Below the pieces are notes generated by a model that was given only the letters and a program-made list of their open reading frames with translations, ran no database searches and had not been told where the DNA came from. DNA of 64,000 nucleotides from contig CP095846.1 in assembly GCA_023100825.1 (NCBI GenBank), positions 4,278,001-4,342,000 of the forward strand. Direction: 5' to 3'. The stretch is from Nocardioidaceae bacterium SCSIO 66511. GTDB lineage: Bacteria; Actinomycetota; Actinomycetes; Propionibacteriales; Nocardioidaceae. The position numbers and the translations under genes were made by a program. Of this stretch, positions 37,507 through 46,250 are shown one piece after another. Each line of letters starts with the position of its first letter. Position 1 is the first letter of the stretch.

Positions 37507-37637
37507 GACTCGACCGCCCGGAGGAGTGGTGTGTTCATGCCCCATACGTTCGCGCCGAACGACGCTTCCCCGCATCGGGGACGACCCGCGATCCGACCCC
37601 GATGACCCCCTGAGGGCAACTGGTGCCGCGGGCGTTC

Positions 37638-38465
37638 TCAGTCGCCGAAGATGCCGCCGTCGTGACGGTGTGCGCGACCCGACGGGTCGATCTGGAAGTG
37701 CTGCCAGTCGGCACTGCCGAGCCAGCCGAAACCGGCCCCGCGCATGGCCCGTACGACGCCCTGCTTCGCGGACCGGTACGTGATGCGGTGCGGACGGGAG
37801 CGGAAGTTCCACCACCGGTTGGGTTTGAATCCGCGTGCGGATCGGTAAGGGTTCTCCCAGGTGTTGATGTCGATCGAACGCCCGAGACTGTGTGGGCTCA
37901 GGTCGTTCGGACGTCCGACGATGCCGCGGCAATTGAACGCGGAGGTGTTGCCCGCCCGCATCGACTTGAAGTCGTTTGCTCCGTGCAGCTTGCGGCTCCA
38001 CCCGAACCGGTCGACGCGGAACATGTGCCGGATCGGAAACTTGCCACGGTAGATGGCCCGGAAGGCGCGCACGGTGTTACGCGCGATGGAGCGATGCACG
38101 ACGAGCTCGCCGCGGTGGCGGTAGCCGTCGTACCCCCAGTAGTTCATCCGGACGAGCCGCAACTGCTTGCGCCCCACCGGGCAGCCACGGTGCCAGCTGC
38201 GGCCGGTCATCGACCGCCACACCTTGCCGGGGATCCGCATGACCCGCGGGTGCATACCGTGCGCGGTGGGTCTCGGTTGCTGTGGAAGGCGTATCCGTGG
38301 CCGAGGCGCCTTCTTCGGAAGCTGGACGGGTTCGATGCGTTCGGACCCCGCATGCGAAGCCGAAGCGGCCGGCCGGCTCGGCGCGGCCTCGACGCCGGCA
38401 CCCCCGAGGGTCGTGACCGCACAGGCGGTGACGCTCGCAATGACGACAGTCCTACACCCGATCAT
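37638..38465 (-). CDS. Secreted M15-family peptidase (peptidoglycan hydrolase-like)
   Basis: A 275-residue secreted protein. A signal peptide (MIGCRTVVIASVTACAVTTL) precedes a Pro/basic linker and a C-terminal M15_4-type zinc domain: TSAFNCR, HSLGRSIDINTWENPY (H...D ligands) and SADWQHFQID (third ligand). Such enzymes cleave D-Ala-containing peptidoglycan stems. The ATG at 38465 follows AGGAAGG, so the ORF's upstream 27 codons are excluded. It is divergent from the RHH gene. Confidence 0.82.
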   Translation of the reverse strand: MIGCRTVVIASVTACAVTTLGGAGVEAAPSRPAASASHAGSERIEPVQLPKKAPRPRIRLPQQPRPTAHGMHPRVMRIPGKVWRSMTGRSWHRGCPVGRKQLRLVRMNYWGYDGYRHRGELVVHRSIARNTVRAFRAIYRGKFPIRHMFRVDRFGWSRKLHGANDFKSMRAGNTSAFNCRGIVGRPNDLSPHSLGRSIDINTWENPYRSARGFKPNRWWNFRSRPHRITYRSAKQGVVRAMRGAGFGWLGSADWQHFQIDPSGRAHRHDGGIFGD

Positions 38466-38571
38466 CTGCACCACCTTCCTGCCGTCAGGTCGAGTCAAAC
38501 ACGGCAACCGACTGTTGTCAGACTCACCGACATCACAATGCGCCACAGCAATGTCATTGTGACGCTTGCGA

Positions 38572-38604
38572 TGACGTCATAGTGATGTCATGATGGCGTC
38601 ATGA
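38572..38604 (+). promoter_or_regulatory. Three tandem 11-bp iterons overlapping the RHH start codon
   Basis: TGACGTCATAG, TGATGTCATGA and TGGCGTCATGA follow each other without gaps, giving GTCAT at exact 11-base steps. A fourth partial copy (AATGTCATTG) lies at 38550-38559, 23 bases before the first GTCAT. The third copy contains the ATG of the RHH gene. RHH proteins typically bind such phased repeats, so autorepression is likely. Confidence 0.75.
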
Positions 38605-39149
38605 ACCTCACGCAGTACGTCGAGCGACTCCGCTCCGACTTGGCCGATGCGGCCGCAGTGGGCGACGACGATGTCCGCGCCGCGGGTGAGCGGCTCGCCC
38701 AGTCGCTGAGCCCGTCGACCCGGATGGTGCTGCTCGAAGCTCTCTCGGATGCAACTGCCGAGATCACCAGCGAGCTCGAGCAGTCGACGGTCGAGGTGCG
38801 GTTGAACGGACGCGAGCCCGAGTTCGTGGTGAGCGACGTCTACTCCGAGCCGCCCGTACCTCCGGCGCCCCCTGCTCCGCCGACTCCACCGCCGCCGCCC
38901 GGCCAGGAGGATGCCGACAGCGATGCCGTCGCGCGAGTGACCGTCCGCATCCCCGAATGGCTCAAGACCCGCGCCGAGGAGCTCGCCTCCGATCAGGCCC
39001 AGTCGCTCAACGCGTGGATCGTCAATGCGATCAAGTCGGCATCAGCAGAACGAGCCGTCAGCATCGACCTCGATCTCGGCTCGGGCCGGATCAACGTGGG
39101 CCATCCACACGGCCCCCGCTCCCGCCGCGTCCAAGGCTGGGCCCGATAG
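38601..39149 (+). CDS. Ribbon-helix-helix DNA-binding protein
   Basis: A 182-residue protein. The N-terminal half (about 1-85) is helical with an acidic bias. A Pro-rich linker (PPVPPAPPAPPTPPPPP) leads to a C-terminal RHH/Arc domain: ARVTVRIPEWLKTRAEELASDQAQSLNAWIVNAIKSA. The start ATG has no Shine-Dalgarno and overlaps an iteron, so leaderless translation is possible. It is first in an operon with a DUF4097 protein and a 58-residue protein, and is the obvious binder of the iterons. Similar HicB-like/RHH-DUF4097 pairs occur in actinomycetes; the function is unknown. Confidence 0.8.
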   Translation: MNLTQYVERLRSDLADAAAVGDDDVRAAGERLAQSLSPSTRMVLLEALSDATAEITSELEQSTVEVRLNGREPEFVVSDVYSEPPVPPAPPAPPTPPPPPGQEDADSDAVARVTVRIPEWLKTRAEELASDQAQSLNAWIVNAIKSASAERAVSIDLDLGSGRINVGHPHGPRSRRVQGWAR

Positions 39150-39233
39150 CGGTGCCCTAGACAACCTGACCCGAGCCAACGCAGGTGCGCGTACGCCCTG
39201 CGGCGGTCCCGCACACCCTGAAAGAGGCAGCAC

Positions 39234-40073
39234 ATGCAAACCTTCAAGACCGACGGCCCCGTCCGCTTACGCGTCGAGAACCGCGCCGGACGAGTGACGA
39301 TCGACGCGGCCGACGTCACCGAGTCGACCGTCGAACTCACCGCATTGAGCCCCGAGGCCGAGCAGGCGATCGCCGAAGCGGTTGTCGAGCAACGCGGCGA
39401 CAACCTGGTCGTCCTCCTCCCCCGTGGCAGATCCGGCCTGTTCCGTGGCCGCGGCGCGAAGGTCGCGGTCGACATCCGGGTGCCCACCGGGTCAACGCTG
39501 AGCGCGTCCCTGCAGTCAAGCGATCTGCGCACGACGGGGTCGCTCGGCGACGCCAAAGTCGAACTCGGCTCAGGTGATGTCGTCGTCGACACGATCATGG
39601 GATCGGCTCGGTTCGCCAGCGGATCGGGCGACGTACAGGTCGAGCGGTGCGACGGCAGTCTCGTGACGACGATGGGTTCCGGAAACGTCACCGTCGGAAC
39701 AGTTCAAGGCAAAGCACAGGCCCGGACGGGCAGCGGTGACGTCACCATCTGGCATGCGCTCGGCGCAGTCATGGTGGGCTCGGGATCGGGTGACGTTTCG
39801 GTTGGCGAAAGCGTTTCGGGGGTCACGGCGAAGACCGGTTCGGGCGACGTGCGAGTGCAGCAGGCCCGATCCGGCGAGGTTCGCGCGACGACCGCGTCCG
39901 GCGACGTCGACGTCGCGGTGACCGCCGGAACGGCCGTATGGCTCGACCTGAACACCATCAGCGGCGACGTGCGCAATGAGCTCGACACGATCGCCGGCCC
40001 GGACGACACCGACAACCAACTCGAGCTACGAGTCAAGACCGCGAGCGGCGACATCAGCGTCGCCCGCGTATAG
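39234..40073 (+). CDS. DUF4097-family beta-repeat protein
   Basis: A 279-residue protein without a signal peptide or membrane segment. From about residue 105 it is built of repeats around GSGDV (for example GSGDVVVDT, GSGDVQVER, GSGNVTVGT, GSGDVTIWH, GSGDVSVGE, GSGDVRVQQ), giving a right-handed beta-helix or stack. This is a DUF4097 fold. AAAGAGGCAGC precedes the ATG. It lies 84 bases after the RHH gene and is followed by a 58-codon ORF. No enzymatic motif was seen. Confidence 0.85.
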   Translation: MQTFKTDGPVRLRVENRAGRVTIDAADVTESTVELTALSPEAEQAIAEAVVEQRGDNLVVLLPRGRSGLFRGRGAKVAVDIRVPTGSTLSASLQSSDLRTTGSLGDAKVELGSGDVVVDTIMGSARFASGSGDVQVERCDGSLVTTMGSGNVTVGTVQGKAQARTGSGDVTIWHALGAVMVGSGSGDVSVGESVSGVTAKTGSGDVRVQQARSGEVRATTASGDVDVAVTAGTAVWLDLNTISGDVRNELDTIAGPDDTDNQLELRVKTASGDISVARV

Positions 40074-40097
40074 ACACGAAACGAAGGGGAGAGGACC

Positions 40098-40274
40098 GTG
40101 ATCAGGCCGATGAACCACACAATCGAGATGGTCGCCGCGCAGTACGAGACCTACGTACGCGAGCAGACCCGCCGAAGCCGCGCGTACGAGAACGACTTCG
40201 AGACGACGGCACGGCGACGTAGAACCAAGCGCACCCAGCGAGTGGCCGGTGCCGCCGACCCCAACGAGTTGTAG
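40098..40274 (+). CDS. Small basic protein (58 residues)
   Basis: A short ORF with a good ribosome site (AAGGGGAGAGGACC before GTG 40098). It is 24 bases after the DUF4097 stop and ends just before the convergent dcd gene. The product begins MIRPMNHTIEMVAAQYE and has an Arg/Lys-rich middle (TARRRRTKRTQRV). No family is known. Co-expression with the RHH/DUF4097 genes is likely; translation is supported only by position and ribosome site. Confidence 0.55.
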   Translation: MIRPMNHTIEMVAAQYETYVREQTRRSRAYENDFETTARRRRTKRTQRVAGAADPNEL

Positions 40275-40280
40275 CTGCGC

Positions 40281-40856
40281 TCAGATCTTGGTGCGATGGA
40301 AGTTCGCGTACGAGCGCGACGGCGTCGGGCCGCGCTGGCCTTGGTACCGCGACCCGTACTTCGCGGAGCCATATGGATGGTCGGCCGCCGAGCTCAGCCG
40401 GAAGAAGCACAGCTGCCCGATCTTCATGCCTGGATACAGCTTGATCGGCAACGTCGCGACATTGGCCAACTCGAGCGTGACGTGACCGGAGAAGCCAGGG
40501 TCGATGAAGCCGGCAGTTGCATGGGTGAGCAGACCGAGCCGGCCAAGCGATGACTTGCCCTCGACGCGGGCCGCGATGTCGTCGGGCAACCCGACCTGCT
40601 CGTACGTCGACCCGAGCACGAACTCTCCCGGGTGGAGGATGAACGGCGCGCCCTTCTCGGCCGTCACGGCCTGAGTGAGATCCGACTGGTCCTCGGCGGG
40701 ATCGATGTGCGGGTACTTGTGGTTCTGGAACACCCGGAAGTACTTGTCGAGTCGCATGTCGACGCTCGACGGCTGGATCATCTCGGTATCCCACGGATCG
40801 ATCTCGATCCGGTTCCGGTCGATCTCGTCGAGGATGTCGTGGTCAGAGAGCAGCAC
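40281..40856 (-). CDS. dcd: dCTP deaminase
   Basis: A 191-residue trimeric enzyme converting dCTP to dUTP (bifunctional dUMP-forming forms are common in actinobacteria). Motifs: [26 protein letters not shown] (catalytic region), [19 protein letters not shown] and a C-terminal [12 protein letters not shown]. The start is GTG 40856. It lies directly upstream of, and divergent from, tRNA-Gly. Confidence 0.95.
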   Translation of the reverse strand: MLLSDHDILDEIDRNRIEIDPWDTEMIQPSSVDMRLDKYFRVFQNHKYPHIDPAEDQSDLTQAVTAEKGAPFILHPGEFVLGSTYEQVGLPDDIAARVEGKSSLGRLGLLTHATAGFIDPGFSGHVTLELANVATLPIKLYPGMKIGQLCFFRLSSAADHPYGSAKYGSRYQGQRGPTPSRSYANFHRTKI

Positions 40857-40939
40857 TCTGTGAATGTACCGAATACGGGCGCCCGTACGCCGGGGTGCCC
40901 ACGCGGCCGGACGGGCGACTAGTATTCTTCTCGCAACGC

Positions 40940-41013
40940 GCGGATGTAGTTCAATGGCAGAACCTCAGCTTCCCAAGCTGATAGTGCGGGTTCGATTCCC
41001 GTCATCCGCTCCA
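40940..41013 (+). tRNA. tRNA-Gly(CCC)
   Basis: A cloverleaf with acceptor arms GCGGATG and CATCCGC, discriminator T, and an encoded CCA (41011-41013). The D-arm is GTTCAATGGCAGAAC, the anticodon stem CAGC/GCTG with loop TTCCCAA (anticodon CCC), and the T-arm CGGGTTCGATTCCCG. Its 3' part (from 40970) is the attachment site for the integrated element; the tRNA remains intact. Confidence 0.95.
40970..41013 (+). repeat. Left attachment site core (in tRNA-Gly)
   Basis: A 44-base segment from the anticodon loop to the CCA end of the tRNA, repeated identically at 49796-49839. Flanking bases differ on both sides. It is the site-specific integration core for the tyrosine integrase at 41095. Confidence 0.92.
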
Positions 41014-41022
41014 CATGCAAAG

Positions 41023-41057
41023 GCCCAGGTCAGAGCCGGTTTCCGGTTGACCTGGGC
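41023..41057. terminator. Hairpin between tRNA-Gly and int
   Basis: GCCCAGGTCA and TGACCTGGGC with a 15-base loop that itself contains a short GCCGG/CCGGT hairpin. No U-tract. It may end tRNA-Gly and int transcripts, or form part of the attachment region. Confidence 0.6.
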
Positions 41058-41086
41058 GCAATGCATCTAGTTCGGTGCGGGCTCGG

Positions 41087-41112
41087 CGTGCCACCTACGT
41101 GCCACTCCGCGC
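41087..41112 (+). repeat. Left copy of an att-flanking repeat (putative integrase arm site)
   Basis: A 26-base segment with GTGCCAC...ACGTGCCACT, starting 74 bases after the left core. It matches the copy at 49683-49708 in 24 of 26 positions, in the same orientation. It overlaps the end of int. Placement near both cores suggests integrase arm-type binding. Confidence 0.6.
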
Positions 41113-42258
41113 GCCCGCCATCGGTGGATCGTCTCCCTCGCCGGGCTTCTTCTTGCTCGCCTTCTTTGCTTCCTCGATGAGGTCGTTCAGGCCTGCCGCG
41201 ATGGCATGGTCCCGCTCGTCGCTGGCGTGTTGGTAGATCAACGCGGCCCGTTCACTGCTGTGTCCGAGTCGCTCCATCAGCTCGCGGATCGTCGCCCCGG
41301 TGCGCGCGGCGTACGTCGCACCGGCATGGCGCAGGTCGTGAAGGTGCACCCCTGAGACTCCCGCCTCATCCAGCGCGGCTACCCAGATGCGTTGGAAGTT
41401 CGAGCGCAGAGGCGTAGCTCCCTTCGGACCGACGAACACCCGGCCATCGCGCCCCTTCTCTGCGAACACCCGCAGGTGCCACGCAAGATCAGGGCCGATC
41501 ATCTCGGGCAGCACGATTGACCGCCTGCCCGCGCCGGATTTGGTCGGCCCGATGATGCGTTCGGCTCCGAGCTCCTGCACCGCCCGCTCGATCCTCACGC
41601 GGGGCACTGTCACGTCGAGGTCGGGACGCTGAAGGCCCATCAGCTCACCCCACCGCAGACTGCCGAACGTGGCGAGCAGCACGAGCGCGCGATACCGAGG
41701 CTGAATAGCATCAGCAATGGCGAACACCTCAACCAGCGTCGGCGGCTTCCTCTCGGCGCTCCGCTCGATACCGCCACCTTCGATCCGGCACGGATTCGCA
41801 CGGATCAGCCGATCGTCAACCGCCGTGTTCATGATCGCTTTCAGGAGGCGGTACGCCTTGGCGACGGTCACAGGACCGGCTCCGTCGTCCAGTCGATCCC
41901 TGCGCCAGGTCCGCACACGCGCATAAGTGATGTCTGCCAACCCGAGGGGTCCAAGGTCGGGTTGGAGGTGACGGCGGTACAGCAGCTTGTAGAGCGCCAC
42001 TGTCCGAGGCCTCAGTCCCGGTCGCTCGTCGATCCACTGGGGCGCGTACTCGTTGAGCGGGATTGCGCCCGCGTCCGGGTCGTACCAGTCGCCTCGCCGC
42101 ACTTCCACCTCCTTGTCACTGAGCCACGTGTTGGCGTCGGTCTTGTTGCCGAACGTGAACGGAGCTGGCCGCATGATGCCGTCGAGACCCCGGTATCGGA
42201 CCTGATAACGCCCAGACGGCAGCTTGCGAACGGCTCCGAAGTGTCGTCGCGCCATCAC
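41095..42258 (-). CDS. int: Tyrosine site-specific integrase
   Basis: A 387-residue tyrosine recombinase that integrates and excises the element at tRNA-Gly. The N-terminal arm-binding and SAM-like core-binding domains (about 5-150) precede the catalytic domain with Arg in FGSLRWGEL, HLHDLRHAGAT (H-x-x-R), LGHSS and the nucleophilic Tyr in ALIYQHAS. GTG 42258 overlaps the xis stop (GTGA); ATG 42255 is alternative. Its 3' end faces the left att core, as in pSAM2-type elements. Confidence 0.95.
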   Translation of the reverse strand: MMARRHFGAVRKLPSGRYQVRYRGLDGIMRPAPFTFGNKTDANTWLSDKEVEVRRGDWYDPDAGAIPLNEYAPQWIDERPGLRPRTVALYKLLYRRHLQPDLGPLGLADITYARVRTWRRDRLDDGAGPVTVAKAYRLLKAIMNTAVDDRLIRANPCRIEGGGIERSAERKPPTLVEVFAIADAIQPRYRALVLLATFGSLRWGELMGLQRPDLDVTVPRVRIERAVQELGAERIIGPTKSGAGRRSIVLPEMIGPDLAWHLRVFAEKGRDGRVFVGPKGATPLRSNFQRIWVAALDEAGVSGVHLHDLRHAGATYAARTGATIRELMERLGHSSERAALIYQHASDERDHAIAAGLNDLIEEAKKASKKKPGEGDDPPMAGARSGT

Positions 42259-42467
42259 GCGGCCGCCTTCCGGTCAAGACGGCGTACACGGCGCGGCTCG
42301 ACCGTCCCACGCTCGATGTACTCGACAAGCGCAGCAGTCGGGATACGTACGTGCCGCCCGAGCTTCACGAAGCGGATACGTCGTTCCTCGACCAGGCGGC
42401 GGGGAAACCGATCGGTCGTACCAAGCACCTCGGCGGCTTGAGCAATCGTCAGCAGCTTGTCACTCAT
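42255..42467 (-). CDS. xis: Excisionase (MerR-like helix-turn-helix)
   Basis: A 70-residue protein with LLTIAQAAEVLGTTDRF, LVEERRIRFVKLGRHVRIP, the winged-helix pattern of actinomycete ICE excisionases. It directs Int toward excision. The ATG at 42467 follows GAAGGAG. It lies 15 bases after rep and overlaps int. Confidence 0.9.
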   Translation of the reverse strand: MSDKLLTIAQAAEVLGTTDRFPRRLVEERRIRFVKLGRHVRIPTAALVEYIERGTVEPRRVRRLDRKAAA

Positions 42468-42482
42468 CGTTTCTCCTTCGGG

Positions 42483-44054
42483 TTATGCCGCGTCGGGTGC
42501 GGCGGGTTGTGGAGTTGCCGAACAGTTGTCGGGAGGTCCATCACGGGCGGCGATGATTGCTTGAGCGCGGTCGTATTCCGCGCGCCACCGGTTCCGCTCC
42601 GTGACAGCGGCTTTGATCACGCGTTGGTAGTCCGGGCACGTTTCGCCGGCGGTCGGGTCGAGGGATTCCCACACGTAGCGAGCCTGCCCGTCATCGTCTG
42701 TCGCGTCGGCGGCGAACCGATCCGTGTCGGGTGCGTCGATCCCTGCTTCGGCGAGGGTTTCGCGGACCACAGCGGCACGGTCGGCCTTGTGCTCGGACAA
42801 CTTCTTGCCCGACCACTGCCGGGAGGCGAGACACCTTCTGCCGCCGTGGCCGAGGTTGTCCAACTCGTGCGCCTTCTTCCCACACTCCCCGGGACGCATC
42901 CCCGACTTCGCGCCCTTGGGCTGGACCCCGAACCGCAGCCAGTTCGCACACTGCGGGGTACACGGCAGATACACCAGCTCGGCATGCAGCCGGTCGCGAT
43001 GGGCACGCTGGCGTTTGGTGATCGTGTCCGGGTCGTACGCCTCCGCGATCGACTTGGTGAGGTACTTCGTCAGATACCCGACCGACTTCGCGATCTGGCG
43101 TTCGTTGGACGCGATGATCCCCTGATAGTCGAACTGTTTCCCGGGCCGGATCATGTGCGCCGGCTCATCGGTGGCGGGGTCGATCGCGTCGAGCGCTTCA
43201 TCCCAGGACGGGAGCAGCACACCCGTGTCGGGGTCGACGTAGCCGTCCTGTCGTTCGTCCCACACCGGCAGCCGGTCGACGTAGACCGGTTCGTCGAGCT
43301 GGGGCCACCACACTTGGTGATAGACGCCGTCGACGACCTGGCGCACCGTCTGTCGCGGGATCGTTCCCCGTACCGCGGCGTGTAGATGCAGCGCGAGGCG
43401 TTTCTGGGGTTCGACGGTCGCGAAATACTGGACCTTGTAGCCCGCACCCCGGCGCAGTGCCTGCCACAGCCGATCCACCAGCGCCGGGAAATGCAGGGCG
43501 TCCAACGCGGCCTTGCGGTAGTCATACGTCGACGGGTTGCACGGTGTGCCATCGCGGCGGACCCGCCCATACGACGGGAGCGTGAACGTCAAGAACATCG
43601 ACGGCCTATAGACCGTGCCGTCCGGGGCCGTGAACGTGCGCCCCAGCGTCGTATCCGCCGTCGGGCGCTTCGGGAGCTCGCCCACATCATCACGACGCTT
43701 CGTCGACCGCACCCGCCGCGCCAACGCCCGCTCAGCATCCACGGCTCTCGCGTCGTCGCCGGGGTCGTCCTGGTCGTCGGTGTCGTCGGGTTCCTCGAGG
43801 TCGTTGCTGTCGTCGTGTTCGGGTTCGTCGACACGGTGCCAGCCCTCGAGGCACTGCGAAATGCGCAGCTGGCGTGCCTTCTCCGCACACGGTGGACAGA
43901 CCCGCGACTTGGTCGACCCGCACGGGATCGGGATCACCCGTTCCTCACCCGTGGACAGGTCGATCAGTTTCCGCACGATCGGACGCACACACACGCCCGC
44001 GTACTCGGCCAGCTCCCGCACGGTCGCGTTATCCAGCTCCGGAAGGCCGTTCAT
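42483..44054 (-). CDS. repSA: Replication initiator of the RepSA type
   Basis: A 523-residue Rep. The N terminus has RVCPPCAEKARQLRISQC (zinc-binding). Further on are FLTFTLPSYGRV, the metal motif ALHLHAAVRG (HxH), and KSVGYLTKYLTKSI. A second Cys/His-rich segment (CTPQCANWL) follows. These features fit rolling-circle initiators of pSAM2-like elements. The ATG at 44054 overlaps the Wbl stop (ATGA), so the larger ORF to 44468 is rejected. The replication origin was not located; it is probably near this gene. Confidence 0.88.
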   Translation of the reverse strand: MNGLPELDNATVRELAEYAGVCVRPIVRKLIDLSTGEERVIPIPCGSTKSRVCPPCAEKARQLRISQCLEGWHRVDEPEHDDSNDLEEPDDTDDQDDPGDDARAVDAERALARRVRSTKRRDDVGELPKRPTADTTLGRTFTAPDGTVYRPSMFLTFTLPSYGRVRRDGTPCNPSTYDYRKAALDALHFPALVDRLWQALRRGAGYKVQYFATVEPQKRLALHLHAAVRGTIPRQTVRQVVDGVYHQVWWPQLDEPVYVDRLPVWDERQDGYVDPDTGVLLPSWDEALDAIDPATDEPAHMIRPGKQFDYQGIIASNERQIAKSVGYLTKYLTKSIAEAYDPDTITKRQRAHRDRLHAELVYLPCTPQCANWLRFGVQPKGAKSGMRPGECGKKAHELDNLGHGGRRCLASRQWSGKKLSEHKADRAAVVRETLAEAGIDAPDTDRFAADATDDDGQARYVWESLDPTAGETCPDYQRVIKAAVTERNRWRAEYDRAQAIIAARDGPPDNCSATPQPAAPDAA

Positions 44055-44428
44055 GCCGCCGCCCCCTGGCCGTCGAGGCGTGGCCGGATGGTCTCGACCA
44101 ACACGACATCGACCGACACACCGCGATCGAGTGCGGACAGCATGCGGTCGCGGTCGGCTTCGGTCGTTCCGCCCCACACACCTTGTTCGGCGTTGAGGAG
44201 CGCAGCGGCGCGGCACGAGGACCGGACCCGGCAGCCGTTGCACACCGCGAGCGCGGCAGCTTCCACCGATGCGCCGCGTTCGTCGGGTTCGGGATAGAAC
44301 ACGTCCCCGTGGGTGTCGACGCAGGCGGCTTGTGCCTGCCACCCCGGCGTGATCCGGCGCGCGAGCTGGGCGTCGTGGGTCGGTTCGGGTAGCGGCAAGG
44401 CGAGCTGACCGTCGAGCTTGGCAGTCAT
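44051..44428 (-). CDS. WhiB-like (Wbl) Fe-S protein
   Basis: A 125-residue protein with the Wbl pattern: AACVDTHGDVFYPEPDE, then CNGCRVRSSCRAAAL (CxxC, C) and GVWGGTTEADR (the G[V/I]WGG turn). Four cysteines should hold a 4Fe-4S cluster. Wbl proteins are actinobacterial regulators; several occur on phages and plasmids. It overlaps both neighbours by four bases (ATGA). A role in regulating element transfer or host response is inferred. Confidence 0.9.
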   Translation of the reverse strand: MTAKLDGQLALPLPEPTHDAQLARRITPGWQAQAACVDTHGDVFYPEPDERGASVEAAALAVCNGCRVRSSCRAAALLNAEQGVWGGTTEADRDRMLSALDRGVSVDVVLVETIRPRLDGQGAAA

Positions 44429-45945
44429 GACGCCTCCCCCTGCTCGCCCTCGGCCTGCTCGGCGTCAACGTCGGTGTCGGTGTCGCTCGACGAGCTGTCG
44501 CGCCGTGCGTCCAGCTCGATCACCTCCGCGTCACGCGGTGCCGGATGCGCGGCCGCCAATTGGCGAATCTGCTCGTCGGTCGTGAACGGGAACCGCAGGC
44601 GTACCGGGTCGGGAACACCGTCGACCACCGCATAGCCGGTACCCGGCAGCGAAAGCGGAATCTGGTCACACAGTGCGCCCCGCTCGCGCGCCCCGTCACC
44701 AAGGACCATGTCGACCTGCTCGGACGTGCGCAGCGACAGGGCGACACGGGACGGGAACAGGTCCCGCAAGCCCAAGTTCTCCTTACGCGGGTCCTGCACG
44801 GCGCCAACCACGGTGATTGCCTGTGCGCGGCCTTGGGTGAGGAGCGTCGACAACGCGGCCTCGATCCGCTTCTTCGCGGCCCTGTCGGTCATGTAGGCGG
44901 TGAGTGCGGCCAGCTCGTCGACGAGGACGAGGTAGAACGGCTCGTCGACCGTGGGAATGTGCAGTCGCTTGATTCCCCGCATGGCGCGCTTGCGTTGATC
45001 GTTGACCTCGACGAGCTGCTCGAGCCCGTCGGCCATCACCGACCCGTCCCCGTCATAGAGGGCGTGGAACAGAGGTGCGCCCATCGTGAGCTCGTTGAAC
45101 TTCGGATCGAACCCCACCAGGCGCACCAGCCCGGTGCTGATGCCGGACGAGACTTGGTTGACGATCGACCACAACACGGACCCTTTGCCCGCGCCGGTCT
45201 GCCCCACGATCAACAGATGCGTGCCGAGGAGCCGCAGCCGGTACGCGGTTCCGTCCTCCGTCAGAGCGACCGGGAGACGTTTCAACGCTGGCGACTCGCC
45301 CACCGGGAACGGCTGCACCGGCTCACCGAGTACGTCGTGGCGGATCAGCTCGACACGCACCACCCGTCGTTCAAACCCACGCTTGCGGGTCCACGGCATG
45401 ACCCCGGCGCGTTTGCCGGGTGTGCGAATACGGCAGGACTCGGCATTAAGCCCGACCGCGAGCGCGTCGGCTTTCGCGGTCCAGTCGCCGATCGTCTGAC
45501 CCGCAGGAATCCTGGTCAGGAAGCGATCCATCGACGGCGACGAGACCACCGGCCCCACGGCAGGGAAGATCACCGTGCCGTCCGGGTCACGACCGGTCAG
45601 CCCGCAGCCGGCGATGACGCCGTCCCAGCGCCGACGGAGCCGGAACCGGTTTAGCCGGCCCCGCAACCGCCAGACCACCCGCTGACGGAATACGTCGGGT
45701 CGACGCCACGCCCACAAGCCCAACCCCGCAAGGCCGAACAGCACCAGGCCGGCCAGCAGCGGAAGCCCGTAGGCCGACAGCATCCAGCCCAAGAGGCCGC
45801 CCAACCCGAGCGCGGCGAGGCGGCGGGGTCGCGACACCAGCCAGAACCCCAGCCGTGCAAGACGGACCAGTGCCCAGCCGGACGCGACCAGCAGCAGCGG
45901 GATACGGAGTTTCGCAGGACGGACCCGCACAATCTCAGAACTCAT
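44425..45945 (-). CDS. FtsK/SpoIIIE-family DNA translocase (TraSA/TraB-like)
   Basis: A 506-residue membrane-anchored ATPase. Two N-terminal transmembrane helices (about 30-85) precede the motor domain: Walker A LIVGQTGAGKGSVLW (near 245), Walker B FYLVLVDELAALT, and VGAVQDPRKENLGLR. Such proteins transfer double-stranded DNA between mycelia in Streptomyces elements, binding clt repeats. Acidic Ser/Asp/Glu-rich C terminus. ATGA overlaps with both neighbours. A clt-like repeat was not identified. Confidence 0.9.
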   Translation of the reverse strand: MSSEIVRVRPAKLRIPLLLVASGWALVRLARLGFWLVSRPRRLAALGLGGLLGWMLSAYGLPLLAGLVLFGLAGLGLWAWRRPDVFRQRVVWRLRGRLNRFRLRRRWDGVIAGCGLTGRDPDGTVIFPAVGPVVSSPSMDRFLTRIPAGQTIGDWTAKADALAVGLNAESCRIRTPGKRAGVMPWTRKRGFERRVVRVELIRHDVLGEPVQPFPVGESPALKRLPVALTEDGTAYRLRLLGTHLLIVGQTGAGKGSVLWSIVNQVSSGISTGLVRLVGFDPKFNELTMGAPLFHALYDGDGSVMADGLEQLVEVNDQRKRAMRGIKRLHIPTVDEPFYLVLVDELAALTAYMTDRAAKKRIEAALSTLLTQGRAQAITVVGAVQDPRKENLGLRDLFPSRVALSLRTSEQVDMVLGDGARERGALCDQIPLSLPGTGYAVVDGVPDPVRLRFPFTTDEQIRQLAAAHPAPRDAEVIELDARRDSSSSDTDTDVDAEQAEGEQGEAS

Positions 45946-46244
45946 CGGAAGTCGCCTCCACTTGCGGCGAGAGCACGTCTGGCGGGCTCAGTGGCCCAGG
46001 CCGGACGCAAGGTGTAGGACGGGCAGACGCCTGCCGTTCGATGCGGCCCCGAGACACCACAGAACGGACAAGCGCCCACCCGAGAATGCGAAGCCGCCTC
46101 AGCGGCCAGACAGGACCCGAACGCCGCACCCAACCGGGGATCGTCGAACACCACGAGGGCTGGTGCGCCGCAGGTGCAGACCTCACCGGCCAGGGCAGGC
46201 CGCCCGAGCGACCCACCCCGACCACGGCGAAACAGCGAAAACAT
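45942..46244 (-). CDS. Zinc-ribbon protein, element copy
   Basis: A 100-residue protein homologous to the chromosomal one at 34506-34763 (GEVCTCGAPALVVF, GACPFCGVSGPH, VCPSYTLRPAW). Five or more cysteines are in CTC, GSC, CPFC and VC. It precedes the translocase gene with an ATGA overlap. Its presence both here and beside a chromosomal GntR gene suggests a functional link to GntR control. Function unknown. Confidence 0.78.
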   Translation of the reverse strand: MFSLFRRGRGGSLGRPALAGEVCTCGAPALVVFDDPRLGAAFGSCLAAEAASHSRVGACPFCGVSGPHRTAGVCPSYTLRPAWATEPARRALAASGGDFR

Positions 46245-46250
46245 CGGAAC

